NCBI GenBank assembly: GCA_947385775.1
Contig: CANDMI010000016.1
Coordinates: 1-54,575 of the forward strand
Direction: 5' to 3'
Length of the DNA: 54,575 bases
DNA from: an uncultured Eubacterium sp.
Lineage (GTDB): Bacteria > Bacillota > Clostridia > Lachnospirales > Lachnospiraceae
Below, one piece after another: positions 33,911 through 43,135 of this stretch; positions within the stretch are counted from its first letter, which is position 1; each line of letters opens with the position of its first letter. The position numbers were made by a program, and so were the translations under genes. Below the pieces are notes generated by a model. It saw only the letters and a program-made list of their open reading frames with translations, made no database searches and was not told the origin of the DNA.

Positions 33911-35803
33911 ATGGAATTTGATCAGGAAAAATATTTAACGCTGCTTGCGGAAAAATACCCGACGACGCAGTCGATATGCCGTGAGATCATCAATTTGAGC
34001 GCGATCTTAAACCTTCCAAAAGGGACGGAGCATTTTATGAGCGACCTGCATGGGGAGTATGAGGCGTTTTTTCATATTTTAAACAACTGCTCCGGCGTGA
34101 TCCGCGAAAAGGTGGATATGCTTTTTGAGGACACGCTATCCAGCGCGGAGCGCGAGGTCATCTGCACGCTGATTTACTATCCGAGAGAAAAGCTGGAGCT
34201 GATGAAAAAAGATATGATCAATATCCGCGAATGGTACAGCGAGATTTTAAGCGAGTTGATTGAAATCGCAAAGGCGCTGTCGTCAAAATATACCCGCTCC
34301 AAGGTGCGAAAAGCGATGCCGGAAGAGTTTGCGTATGTGATCGACGAGCTTTTGCATGTGCAAAAGGATGAGGACGACAACCAGGTCATTTACCACAAAA
34401 AGATATTAGAGACGATCATTGAGCTGGATAACGCGGATGAATTTATCGTGGCGCTTTCGGCGCTGATCAAGAGGCTTGCGGTGAACCATCTGCACATTGT
34501 CGGGGATATTTTTGACAGGGGAGCCTGCGCGGATAAGATCTTAGATCTGTTAATGGACTATCATTCGCTGGATATTGAGTGGGGAAACCACGATATTTTG
34601 TGGATGGGAGCGGCGGCGGGCAGCAAGGCTTGTATCGCGAATGTCATCCGCAACAATTTAAAATATAACAATACTCAGATTTTGGAAAACAGCTATGGCA
34701 TCAGCCTGCGCCAGCTGACCTTATTTGCGGAAAAGCTTTATCCGGGCATTGACCCGATGGCTGCCGCCGTAAAGGAGATTTCCGTTATGATGTTTAAGTT
34801 GGAGGGGCAGGTGATACAAAGGCATCCGGAATATGAAATGGACGACCGCAGGCTGCTGCATCAGATCGACTGGGAAAATTACACGATTACCATTAATGGG
34901 AGACAGTATAAGTTAAACGAAACCAGCTTTCCAACGATCGACCGAAACGATGTATACCGGCTGTCAAAGGAAGAAGAAGCGATCATGGACGAGCTTTGCA
35001 TGGAATTTTTAAACAGCGACCGCTTAAACCGCCATATCCGTTTTCTTTATAAAAAAGGCAGCATGTATAAAACCTGCAATGGGAACCTGCTTTACCACGG
35101 GTGCATCCCGTTGGATGAGGAAGGGAATTTTGAAGGGATCTGCATCGGCGGGCAGATGTACAAAGGCAGGGCGTATCTGAATTACGCGGATAAGACGAGC
35201 CGCCGCGCTTATTTTTCCGGCAGGAAGCAAGAGGATCTGGACTTTATGTGGTATTTGTGGTGCGGCAGGCGCTCGCCGTTATGCGGGCGCAATATCAAAT
35301 CTTTTGAACGCTGTTACATTGACGACCAGTCCGTCTGGCATGAGGAATCCGACCCGTATTATAAATTTTACCAGACCGAAAAGACCTGTAATATGATCTT
35401 GCGGGAATTTGGACTTTACACGTCCATGTCCCATATCATCAATGGGCATACGCCGGTGCGTACGGGCGAAGGGGAGCTTCCGGTGCGGGCGAACGGGAAG
35501 CTGATGGTGATCGACGGCGGCTTTTGCCGCAGCTATCATGAAACCACCGGGCTTGCGGGCTACACTTTGATCTATAATTCCCACGGCATACGCATCAAGG
35601 CGCACCAGCCGTTTGAAAATGTGTACGCGGCGCTTCGAGAAAATAAAGACATCGAGTCCAACAGCGAACTTGTGGAAACCGAGAGCGAGCGCATTATGGT
35701 AAAGCGTACGGACGACGGCAAAAAAATCATGGAGGATATCGACTGGCTTAAAAAGCTGCTGGAGGCTTACCGAAACGGCACGATCAAGCAGGGCCGGGCG
35801 TAA
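33911..35803 (+). CDS. fbp: Fructose-1,6-bisphosphatase class III
   Basis: The protein has about 630 residues, normal for this Firmicutes class. It hydrolyses fructose-1,6-bisphosphate in gluconeogenesis. Metallophosphatase-type motifs are in order: SDLHGEYEAF near 41, IVGDIFDRGACADK near 195, WGNHD near 220, and the C-terminal NGHTPVRTGEGE and VIDGGFCRSYH. The start is ATG 33911 with GGGAGG upstream, 11 codons inside a longer frame. The gene stands alone, with its own likely promoter. Confidence 0.95.
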   Translation: MEFDQEKYLTLLAEKYPTTQSICREIINLSAILNLPKGTEHFMSDLHGEYEAFFHILNNCSGVIREKVDMLFEDTLSSAEREVICTLIYYPREKLELMKKDMINIREWYSEILSELIEIAKALSSKYTRSKVRKAMPEEFAYVIDELLHVQKDEDDNQVIYHKKILETIIELDNADEFIVALSALIKRLAVNHLHIVGDIFDRGACADKILDLLMDYHSLDIEWGNHDILWMGAAAGSKACIANVIRNNLKYNNTQILENSYGISLRQLTLFAEKLYPGIDPMAAAVKEISVMMFKLEGQVIQRHPEYEMDDRRLLHQIDWENYTITINGRQYKLNETSFPTIDRNDVYRLSKEEEAIMDELCMEFLNSDRLNRHIRFLYKKGSMYKTCNGNLLYHGCIPLDEEGNFEGICIGGQMYKGRAYLNYADKTSRRAYFSGRKQEDLDFMWYLWCGRRSPLCGRNIKSFERCYIDDQSVWHEESDPYYKFYQTEKTCNMILREFGLYTSMSHIINGHTPVRTGEGELPVRANGKLMVIDGGFCRSYHETTGLAGYTLIYNSHGIRIKAHQPFENVYAALRENKDIESNSELVETESERIMVKRTDDGKKIMEDIDWLKKLLEAYRNGTIKQGRA

Positions 35804-35877
35804 AGCGGTAGGAAAGTTTTCATCGAAACGTGTGAAATAAGGATATGAATCAGGGAAAGGATAAATGAAAGAATAAA

Positions 35878-36351
35878 TTGAAGGATAAAAATAAGACGAA
35901 TGTCATGCGCGCGCTGGACCAAAAAAAGATACCGTATGTCAGTCATTCCTATGAGCCGGACGCTACGAAAAGCGGGGAAGAGATCGCGGCCATGCTTGGG
36001 GAAGATCCAAAGAAAGTGTTTAAGACGCTCGTGACCCGGGGAAAGTCCGGGCAATATTACGTTTTTGTGATCCCGGTGGAAGAAAAGCTGGATTTAAAGA
36101 AAGCGGCAAAGGCGGCGGGGGAAAAGGCTGTGGAAATGATCAAGCAAAAGGAGCTTTTGCCGTTAACCGGCTATGTGCATGGAGGATGCTCTCCGATTGG
36201 AATGAAAAAACAATTCCCGTCGTTTATCCACGAGTCCGCCAGAGCGTATGAAAAGGTGTTTGTCAGCGCGGGAAAGGTGGGCTTTCAGGTGGAGCTGCCA
36301 CTGGAGGGGCTTTTGGATGCGTCGGGGTGCGCGTTTGCGGATGTGGTGTAG
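35878..36351 (+). CDS. ybaK: Cys-tRNA(Pro)/Cys-tRNA(Cys) deacylase-like (YbaK/EbsC family)
   Basis: This 157-residue protein of the YbaK/EbsC editing family hydrolyses mischarged tRNA in trans. Family features are KTLVTRGKSGQYYVFVIPVEEKLDLKKAAKA with the conserved catalytic lysine region, TGYVHGGCSPIGMKK and the substrate-pocket segment FVSAGKVGFQVEL. The start is taken as TTG 35878 because family members begin just before NVMRALDQKKI. The ribosome binding site is poor, so the true start may be different by a few codons. Confidence 0.88.
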   Translation: MKDKNKTNVMRALDQKKIPYVSHSYEPDATKSGEEIAAMLGEDPKKVFKTLVTRGKSGQYYVFVIPVEEKLDLKKAAKAAGEKAVEMIKQKELLPLTGYVHGGCSPIGMKKQFPSFIHESARAYEKVFVSAGKVGFQVELPLEGLLDASGCAFADVV

Positions 36352-36393
36352 GAGATATTCGTAAAGTTAATGGAGGATGGAAGTATAATAAAG

Positions 36394-37992
36394 ATGAGGC
36401 GGCATTTTAATACGGCGGGCGCGTGTGATCCGAGAGAACATTATATGGTAGAAATCGGGACGCGCTTAAAAGAAATCCGCGGGCTTGTGGACGCTGGGAA
36501 ATATTTTATGATAAACCGGGCAAGGCAGTATGGGAAAACGACGACGTTAATGGCGCTGGCGGAATATCTAAAGGAGGATTATACCGTCCTTTTTATGGAT
36601 TTTCAAAAGATCGGGAGCGCTAAATTTGCGGATGAATATGTCTTTTCAGCGGCGTTTGCAAGCTATTTCATTCGAATTGCAGGGAATCGTAAAAATCCGG
36701 CAAAGGAGCTGGACGGCACCAGCCTGGCAAGCTTAGAAGCCGCGTCGAAGGCAGGCGGGCGGTTTGCGCTGGATGAACTTTTTTATTGGTTAAGCGTCCT
36801 TTGCGACACCGCCAAAAAGCCTGTTGTTTTAATGATCGATGAGGTAGACAGCGCTACAAACAATCAGGTGTTTGTGGATTTTCTTTCTCAGCTTCGGGCA
36901 TACTATCTTGACCGGAGACAAACGCCGACCTTTCAATCCGTGATACTGGCTGGCGTTTACGATGTGAAAAATCTAAGGCAAAAAATCATACCGGACCTAA
37001 GCGGACGGATGAACAGCCCATGGAATATCGCCGCGGATTTTGACATTGCAATGAGCTTTACAAAAAATGACATAGCCGGGATGTTAGCGGATTATGAAGC
37101 AGACTGCCATACGGGAATGGATGTGGAGCGGATTGCGGGCATGATCTACGCGTACACCTCTGGCTATCCGTTTTTGGTTTCAAGGCTTTGTAAGCTGATG
37201 GACGAAAAAGTGGCGGCCCAAGGGGTTAAGGACAAGGCGGCTTCCTGGACAAAAGAAGGGTTTCAAGAAGCGGTCAGGCTGCTTTTGATGGAAAAGAACA
37301 CGTTATTTGAGTCCTTGATCGGGAAGCTTTTGGACTTTCCAAAGTTAAAGCAAAAGCTGTATGACATATTATTTGGCGGGAAAAGGCGGCTCTATAATCC
37401 AGATGACCCTTTTTTAGATATCGCTGTGATGTTTGGATTTGTAAAAAACAACGACGGCACAGTTGAGATCGCAAACCGCCTGTTTGAAACAAGGCTTTAC
37501 AATTATTTTTTGCTGGGGATGGAAGATCGGCAGGATGAAATGTTTACAGCCGCCTGTGAGGATAGAAACCAGTTTATCAAACAGGGAAATTTAGATATGG
37601 AGCTGGTCCTTCGAAAATTTGCAGAGCATTTTGAAAGCATATATGGAAAAAATGCCGTTGAATTTGACGAGGAGGAGGGGCGCAGGAGATTTTTATTATA
37701 TCTGCGGCCGATCATCAATGGAACGGGAAATTATTATATTGAAGCGCAGACGCGGGACGCAAGGCGCATGGATGTGGTTGTGGATTATCGCGCCAGGCGC
37801 TATATCATTGAGTTAAAAATCTGGAGGGGGAACGCCTATAACGAAAGGGGAAAAGAGCAGCTTTTGGATTATCTGAAATATTTTGACGCGAAGGAAGGAT
37901 ATCTGTTAAGCTATAACTTTAATAAAAAGAAAGAAACCGGAGTGAAAAAAATAAAGGTTGGGGATCGAGTCATCATAGAGGCGGTCGTGTAA
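36394..37992 (+). CDS. AAA-like ATPase with C-terminal PD-(D/E)XK nuclease-like domain
   Basis: The protein has about 532 residues. It matches the family that begins FNTAGxCxPxxHYM and has an AAA-like domain: Walker A in RARQYGKTTT and Walker B in VVLMIDEVDSA. The C-terminal 80 residues (AQTRDARRMDVVVDY, then YIIELKIWRG) hold the D and E-x-K of a PD-(D/E)XK nuclease (DUF1703-like). The role of this family is not known to me; copies are numerous in gut anaerobes. The gene stands between ybaK and secG. ATG 36394 fits the family start; 36370 is an alternative. No partner gene is obvious. Confidence 0.8.
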   Translation: MRRHFNTAGACDPREHYMVEIGTRLKEIRGLVDAGKYFMINRARQYGKTTTLMALAEYLKEDYTVLFMDFQKIGSAKFADEYVFSAAFASYFIRIAGNRKNPAKELDGTSLASLEAASKAGGRFALDELFYWLSVLCDTAKKPVVLMIDEVDSATNNQVFVDFLSQLRAYYLDRRQTPTFQSVILAGVYDVKNLRQKIIPDLSGRMNSPWNIAADFDIAMSFTKNDIAGMLADYEADCHTGMDVERIAGMIYAYTSGYPFLVSRLCKLMDEKVAAQGVKDKAASWTKEGFQEAVRLLLMEKNTLFESLIGKLLDFPKLKQKLYDILFGGKRRLYNPDDPFLDIAVMFGFVKNNDGTVEIANRLFETRLYNYFLLGMEDRQDEMFTAACEDRNQFIKQGNLDMELVLRKFAEHFESIYGKNAVEFDEEEGRRRFLLYLRPIINGTGNYYIEAQTRDARRMDVVVDYRARRYIIELKIWRGNAYNERGKEQLLDYLKYFDAKEGYLLSYNFNKKKETGVKKIKVGDRVIIEAVV

Positions 37993-38010
37993 ATAAAATT
38001 TCAAAAACTA

Positions 38011-38039
38011 TTGAACTTACCGCCCGCATGTGCTATAGT
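38011..38039 (+). promoter_or_regulatory. Sigma-A promoter of secG
   Basis: TTGAAC at 38011-38016 and TATAGT at 38034-38039 are spaced by exactly 17 bases, about 50 bases before the secG start. This is a close match to the consensus. Confidence 0.75.
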
Positions 38040-38091
38040 AACAAAAGCTGTAAGTTTGCATGGATTTTGCATCAAAATGGAGGTGTGTATT

Positions 38092-38334
38092 TTGGCAGTT
38101 GCAAAGACCATTTTAGAGGTAATATTTATCATAGTCTGCATCGCGTTGACCGTGATCATCCTGATGCAGGAAGGGAAGTCTGCCGGGTTGGGCGCGATCG
38201 CGGGCGCGGCGGATACTTACTGGGGCAAAAACAAAGGCCGTTCTATGGAAGGGATGCTGGTGAAGATGACCAAGGCGCTGATCGTCCTTTTTATTTTGAT
38301 CTCAGTGGTTCTGAATCTTGGAGTTTTTAACTGA
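38092..38334 (+). CDS. secG: Preprotein translocase subunit SecG
   Basis: This small membrane protein of about 80 residues has two hydrophobic segments (ILEVIFIIVCIALTVIILM and ALIVLFILISVVLNLGVF) joined by the SecG-typical loop QEGKSAGLGAIAGAADTYWGKN. It assists SecYE in protein export. The start is taken as TTG 38092 because GGAGG lies at 38079-38083 and the family begins about there. A longer frame from 38011 would start inside the promoter. A clear terminator follows. Confidence 0.9.
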   Translation: MAVAKTILEVIFIIVCIALTVIILMQEGKSAGLGAIAGAADTYWGKNKGRSMEGMLVKMTKALIVLFILISVVLNLGVFN

Positions 38335-38340
38335 CCGATG

Positions 38341-38370
38341 AAAACTGTCGCGGCAAGCGACAGTTTTTTT
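38341..38370 (+). terminator. Intrinsic terminator after secG
   Basis: The 11-base arm at 38341-38351 pairs perfectly with 38357-38367 around a 5-nt loop and runs into seven T. It ends the short secG transcript. Confidence 0.9.
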
Positions 38371-38455
38371 ATCATGCGCACGGGCGACAAAGGAAATATG
38401 CGAGCAAAGCGCACGGCGCCTATCCGTTATTTATAAAAGGAAAAAATGAAAAAAT

Positions 38456-40609
38456 ATGGATCAAAAATTATTCGATGATAGAAAGAAAATGATATATGAG
38501 TTCGTCTGCGATGATTTGTACGTGCCAATGAAGGCAAAGGAAATGGCGGTGGTGCTGCAAGTGCCAAAGAGCCAGCGGGGAGAGCTTTTGGACGTATTAA
38601 ACGCTCTGGTGACGGAATGCAAGCTTTCGGTGTCTAAAAAAGGGAAGTATACGAAATACGAGGGAAAGATCCTTGTTGGCTCTTACATTGCCAACGCAAA
38701 GGGCTTTGGATTTGTGTCCGTGGACGGGCAGGAGGAGGATTTTTATATCGCGGCGGAAAACCGCGGCGGGGCGGTGCATTTAGACCAGGTGCAGGTGGAG
38801 CCGCTAAAGCAGCAGGGCGGCAGACGTAAGGAGGCAAAGGTCATAAAGATTTTGTCCCATGGCTTAAAAACAATCGTCGGGGTGTTTGAAAGCAGCAAAA
38901 ATTATGGGTTTGTGCTGCCGGACAACCAGAAATTTGGACAGGATGTTTTTATTCCAAAAGAATACACGAAGGGGGCTGTGTCAGGACACAAAGTCGTCGT
39001 AGAGCTTACAGGCTATGGCGCGAAAGGGAAGAACCCAGAAGGCAAGGTTGTGGAGATCTTAGGCCATTTGAATGACCCGGGGACAGATATCCTTTCGATT
39101 GTAAAAGATTATGAGCTGCCTATGGAATTTTCGCCAAAAGTCCTAAAGCAGGCGGAAAATGTGTCGAGCGAGGTATCCGCGGCAGATCGAAACGGGCGCA
39201 TGGATCTTAGAGACTGGCAGATGGTGACGATTGACGGCGAGGACGCGAAGGATCTAGACGATGCCGTCTCCTGTTCTATGGAAGGGGAAAATTACCTTTT
39301 GGGGGTGCATATCGCGGACGTCAGTAATTACGTGCAGGAAAACTCTGCTTTGGATAAAGAGGCGTTAAAGCGGGGGACAAGCGTGTATCTTGTAGACCGG
39401 GTGATACCGATGCTTCCGCACAGGCTTTCCAATGGCATCTGTTCGCTAAATGCCGGGCAGGAGCGGCTTGCGTTAAGCTGCCTTATGACCATATCAAAGG
39501 ATGGGAAGCTGCTTGGACACCAGATTGCGGAAACCGTGATCAAAGTCTCAAAAAGGATGAGCTATACGGCGGTCAACGCCATATTAGATGACCAATGCGA
39601 AGAGCTTTTAAAGGAATACGAAGATTATTTGCCGATGCTTTTTCGCATGAAGGAGCTTGCGCATATTTTGCGCCAGAAACGGATGCAGCGCGGCTCGATT
39701 GATTTTGATTTCCCGGAAAGCAAGATCTTATTAAATAAGGAAGGAAAGCCGATCGAAATAAAGCCTTACGAAAGACGCACGGCGCAAAAGCTGATCGAGG
39801 ATTTTATGCTTGCCGCGAATGAAACGGTGGCCCAGGATTATTTCTGGCAGGAAATCCCGTTTGTATACCGCTCCCACGAAACGCCGGACCCGGAGCGGGT
39901 GAAAAAGCTTGCCGCTTTTATTGCCAATTTTGGGCTTACGGTGCATAATCCCCATTCGGACATCCATCCAAAGGAATTGCAAAAGCTTTTAGGAAAGATC
40001 GAGGGCACGCCGCAGGAGACGCTGATCAGCCGCCTGACGCTCCGCTCCATGAAGCAGGCGAAATACACTGTGGACTGCATTGGGCATTTTGGGCTTGCGG
40101 CGCAGTATTACTGCCATTTTACGTCTCCGATCCGAAGGTACCCGGATTTACAGATACACCGGATCATTAAGGATAATATAAGGGGGCGAATGAATGAAAA
40201 AAGGCTGATGCATTATGAGGCGATCCTGCCCGAGGTGGCAAAACAGTCGAGTGAGCTGGAGCGGCGCGCGGATGAAGCGGAGCGTGAGACGGAGAAGTTA
40301 AAAAAAGTGGAATATATGCAGGGGCATATCGGGGAAACGTTTGAGGGCGTAATATCCGGCATTACGGCATGGGGGATGTTTGTGGAGCTGCCAAATACGG
40401 TGGAGGGCATGATCCATGTCACTTCCCTTACGGATGATTATTATCATTACATCGAGGACTCGTATGAGATGGTCGCGGAGCGCAGCGGAAAATGCTATAA
40501 GCTGGGTCAGCGCATACGCGTGCTATGCGCCGGAGCGGACAAGCTTATGCGCACGATCGATTTTGTCCCGGCGTTATCAGAGTTAGATGGGGAGACGGAA
40601 AATGGGTGA
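38456..40609 (+). CDS. rnr: Ribonuclease R
   Basis: This 717-residue 3'-5' exoribonuclease has the usual order: an N-terminal helix-turn-helix-like segment, two cold-shock domains (about 80-220), the RNB catalytic domain starting near 245 with DGEDAKDLDDAVS as the metal-binding acidic cluster, and a C-terminal S1 domain (FEGVISGITAWGMFVELPNTVEGMIHV). It degrades structured RNA and works with SmpB/tmRNA, and smpB is the next gene, overlapping by 8 bases. Length is normal. Confidence 0.96.
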   Translation: MDQKLFDDRKKMIYEFVCDDLYVPMKAKEMAVVLQVPKSQRGELLDVLNALVTECKLSVSKKGKYTKYEGKILVGSYIANAKGFGFVSVDGQEEDFYIAAENRGGAVHLDQVQVEPLKQQGGRRKEAKVIKILSHGLKTIVGVFESSKNYGFVLPDNQKFGQDVFIPKEYTKGAVSGHKVVVELTGYGAKGKNPEGKVVEILGHLNDPGTDILSIVKDYELPMEFSPKVLKQAENVSSEVSAADRNGRMDLRDWQMVTIDGEDAKDLDDAVSCSMEGENYLLGVHIADVSNYVQENSALDKEALKRGTSVYLVDRVIPMLPHRLSNGICSLNAGQERLALSCLMTISKDGKLLGHQIAETVIKVSKRMSYTAVNAILDDQCEELLKEYEDYLPMLFRMKELAHILRQKRMQRGSIDFDFPESKILLNKEGKPIEIKPYERRTAQKLIEDFMLAANETVAQDYFWQEIPFVYRSHETPDPERVKKLAAFIANFGLTVHNPHSDIHPKELQKLLGKIEGTPQETLISRLTLRSMKQAKYTVDCIGHFGLAAQYYCHFTSPIRRYPDLQIHRIIKDNIRGRMNEKRLMHYEAILPEVAKQSSELERRADEAERETEKLKKVEYMQGHIGETFEGVISGITAWGMFVELPNTVEGMIHVTSLTDDYYHYIEDSYEMVAERSGKCYKLGQRIRVLCAGADKLMRTIDFVPALSELDGETENG

Positions 40610-41066
40610 GGGAAATTTTAAGCTGGTCGCAAACAATAAAAAGGCGCGGCACGACTATTTTTTTGAAGAAACCTATGAGTGCGGCGTTTGCCTGCATGGG
40701 ACAGAGGTCAAATCCCTTCGGATGGGCAAATGCAGCATAAAGGAGGCGTATGTGCATATCGAAAACGAAGAGGTTATTTTATACGGAATGCACATCAGCC
40801 CTTACGAAAAAGGAAATATCTTTAACCGCGACCCGCTGCGTCCGAAAAAGCTTTTGATGCATAAGCGGGAGATCCGAAAGCTGCTCGGAAAGATCAAAGA
40901 AAAGGGTTATACGATCGTCCCGGTGCAGGTGTATTTTAAAGGCAGCCTGGTCAAGGTGCAGATCGCGCTTGCAAAGGGCAAAAAACTGTATGACAAACGC
41001 AGGGAGATCGCCAAAAAAGACCAGAAAAGGGAAGCGGAGCGGGAATTTAAGGTTCGAAATCTATAG
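40602..41066 (+). CDS. smpB: SsrA-binding protein SmpB
   Basis: The protein has about 154 residues. It binds tmRNA and directs trans-translation on stalled ribosomes. NKKARHDYFFEETYECGV at the start, LHGTEVKSLR, HISPYEKGN and the basic C-terminal tail (KKLYDKRREIAKKDQKREAERE) are all family-typical. ATG 40602 is chosen over 40587 because the family starts just before NFKLVANNKKA. The rnr-smpB order is standard in Firmicutes. Confidence 0.96.
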   Translation: MGEGNFKLVANNKKARHDYFFEETYECGVCLHGTEVKSLRMGKCSIKEAYVHIENEEVILYGMHISPYEKGNIFNRDPLRPKKLLMHKREIRKLLGKIKEKGYTIVPVQVYFKGSLVKVQIALAKGKKLYDKRREIAKKDQKREAEREFKVRNL

Positions 41067-41081
41067 GAGAAAGCTTGAATA

Positions 41082-41104
41082 TGCAGGGCAGGGATTGCCC
41101 TGCA
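41082..41104 (+). repeat. Hairpin between smpB and the VanZ-like gene
   Basis: TGCAGGGCA at 41082-41090 pairs perfectly with 41096-41104 around a 5-nt loop. No T-run follows. It may lower read-through or stabilise the mRNA. Confidence 0.45.
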
Positions 41105-41124
41105 TCATCGTCAGGAGAGATCAT

Positions 41125-41583
41125 ATGAGAAAAAAAGTTTGCTGGATTTTAGCGATATGCTGGATGGCGGTTATTTTTGCCTTTTCCGCCAGAAACGCTT
41201 CACTGTCCACGAAAGACAGCACGACTGTTGGAATGTGGATTGGAAAATTCCTTATGCCTGGATTTTCCGGCTGGGAGGAGGAAAAGCAAAAGGATTTTGC
41301 GGAAAAGATCGACCATACAGTGCGAAAAACAGCGCATGCCACAGAGTATGCCATTTTGGGCGTATTGGTCGCCGGAGGGCTTGTGGATGGGTCAAAAAAG
41401 AGGGCTTATCGTATTTTCGTCCCATGGGCGATCGGAAGCGTGTATGCGGCTTCTGACGAGCTGCACCAGATGTTTGTCCCGGGGCGCAGCTGCCAGCTTA
41501 CGGATATCATGCTGGACAGTTTTGGCGTTTTGGTCGGGGTTTTGCTTGCGCAGGCGGTTTGGGCGCGCCGCAAATGCGCCTAG
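41125..41583 (+). CDS. VanZ-like membrane protein
   Basis: The protein has about 152 residues. It has an N-terminal membrane segment (VCWILAICWMAVIFAFSARN), the VanZ-family HTVRKTAHATEYAILGVLV motif, the conserved SDELHQMFVPGRSCQLTDIMLDSFGVLVG and three to four membrane segments overall. VanZ itself raises teicoplanin resistance; family members generally have unknown envelope functions. AGGAGAG lies seven bases before the ATG at 41125. It sits downstream of smpB. Confidence 0.88.
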   Translation: MRKKVCWILAICWMAVIFAFSARNASLSTKDSTTVGMWIGKFLMPGFSGWEEEKQKDFAEKIDHTVRKTAHATEYAILGVLVAGGLVDGSKKRAYRIFVPWAIGSVYAASDELHQMFVPGRSCQLTDIMLDSFGVLVGVLLAQAVWARRKCA

Positions 41584-41587
41584 CCAC

Positions 41588-41616
41588 TTGAAAAAAAAGT
41601 TAAAATATGATATGAT
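41588..41616 (+). promoter_or_regulatory. Sigma-A promoter before the DUF234-type ATPase gene
   Basis: TTGAAA at 41588-41593 and TATGAT at 41611-41616 are spaced by 17 bases. An untranslated leader of about 100 bases follows. Confidence 0.65.
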
Positions 41617-41726
41617 TTGTAACGGTTCAAACAATTTAACAACGCTTGCGAGTTGGCGTGATTGGCAAATTTTAGCGATCGTGAGTATAGCTTACGGGTA
41701 TAGAATACAAGTGTCAGGAGAGAAAG

Positions 41727-43088
41727 ATGGTAATAAGGCATACAGAATTAAAAAAGATGGAGCAGCTGTATGAGGAAAACGGCAACCAGCTGGTTGTGCT
41801 GTATGGGCGCGAGGGCTGCGATAAGGAGGCGTTTCTCAAACTATTTTGCAAAGGGAAAAAGTTTTTTTATTACCGCGCGCGCCAGGCGTCCGAGCAGGAG
41901 CAGCGAAAACAGCTTGGAAGCGAGATTGAAAGGCGCTACAGCGTAAGCCTATCCAAATATACCTATGCGGAATTTTTCAGCCGTATCCGAAGCGGCAATG
42001 CGGCAAAGCTCGTCGTCATTGTGGATGAATTTCAATACATAGCAAAACGGGACAATGAATTTTTGGATGCGATATTAAAGCTGAAAGTGAAAAAATTATA
42101 TCCGGGGCCGGTCATGATCTTATTGGCAAGCTCCTCCGTTGCCTGGGTGGAGCAGGAATTGGACGCTCGGCTGGAAGATAACATAAAAAAAATCAACGCG
42201 AAGATCAAACTGGATGATCTTAAATTCATCGATATGGTACGCTCTTATCCCGAATACACGGTAAGCGACTGCATCAAGGCATATGGGATCTTGGGAGGGG
42301 TGTCTTCTTATATTACAAGGTGGAATTCGAAAAAAGACATACGCACAAATATTTGTAGAAATATCCTTAGTCCAAACGGATATTTGTTTGCCGAGGCGGA
42401 GCGGTTTGTCGGAAGCGAGCTACGGGAGCTTGCGATCTATGATACGATTTTAGCTTCGATCGCGGCGGGGCATCGAAAGCTGAACGACCTGTTTCATGCG
42501 ACGGGCTTTTCCAGGGCAAAGATAAGCGTTTATATGAAAAATCTGGCGGCGTTTGAGGTGGTGGAAAAGGTAAATTCTTTTGAAACCGGGGGCTGGGAAA
42601 ACGCGCAAAAGGGCATTTACCAGATAAGGAATAACTTTGTGAATTTCTGGTTCCGGTTTGTTTATCCGCACTTGTCGGACCTGTATATGATGACGCAGGA
42701 GGAATTTTATGACGCTTACGTCGCGCCGGATCTGGACGATTATATGAACCGTTATTTTATACAGGTATGCCTGGAATATTTAGAGCTGTTAAATATGGTG
42801 GACAAGCTTCCGGTCAAGATCCATAAGGCAGGGACATGGGTTGGAAAGACCGGAAACATCGACATTATCGTGCAGGACAGCGTGCGCAATAACCTGATCG
42901 GGCTTTGCAACTGGTCGCAGCCGAAGCTGACTTATGAAATGTGCGAAAAACTGTTTGACACGATGAAAAAAGCAAAGCTAAAGTCGAATTACTATTATCT
43001 ATTTTCCGCCAAAGACTTTGACGAAAAGCTGCTTGCGCTGTCAAAGGAGGACAAACGGTACATATTAGTGGACATGACGCAGCTGTAA
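41727..43088 (+). CDS. DUF234-type ATP-binding protein (AAA/archaeal ATPase family)
   Basis: The protein has 453 residues. The N-terminal ATPase part has a degenerate Walker A (YGREGCDKEAF, lacking the usual GKT/S) and a good Walker B (LVVIVDEFQYI). A winged-helix region follows near 245-290. The C-terminal part (about 310-450) is a DUF234/PD-(D/E)XK-like module with TGNIDIIV. Function is unknown for this family; relatives are numerous in Lachnospiraceae. The altered Walker A suggests weak or no ATP hydrolysis. AGGAGAG lies just before the ATG. It has its own promoter. Confidence 0.75.
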   Translation: MVIRHTELKKMEQLYEENGNQLVVLYGREGCDKEAFLKLFCKGKKFFYYRARQASEQEQRKQLGSEIERRYSVSLSKYTYAEFFSRIRSGNAAKLVVIVDEFQYIAKRDNEFLDAILKLKVKKLYPGPVMILLASSSVAWVEQELDARLEDNIKKINAKIKLDDLKFIDMVRSYPEYTVSDCIKAYGILGGVSSYITRWNSKKDIRTNICRNILSPNGYLFAEAERFVGSELRELAIYDTILASIAAGHRKLNDLFHATGFSRAKISVYMKNLAAFEVVEKVNSFETGGWENAQKGIYQIRNNFVNFWFRFVYPHLSDLYMMTQEEFYDAYVAPDLDDYMNRYFIQVCLEYLELLNMVDKLPVKIHKAGTWVGKTGNIDIIVQDSVRNNLIGLCNWSQPKLTYEMCEKLFDTMKKAKLKSNYYYLFSAKDFDEKLLALSKEDKRYILVDMTQL

Positions 43089-43135
43089 GCAGGCGTGTGG
43101 CTTCGGGAATAGATGAAACACAAAGGGAATAAAAT

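Noticed and set aside
41620-41726. Possible tRNA or riboswitch in the leader before the DUF234-type ATPase gene
   Set aside because: Some short pairings exist, but no cloverleaf or known riboswitch core was recognised.
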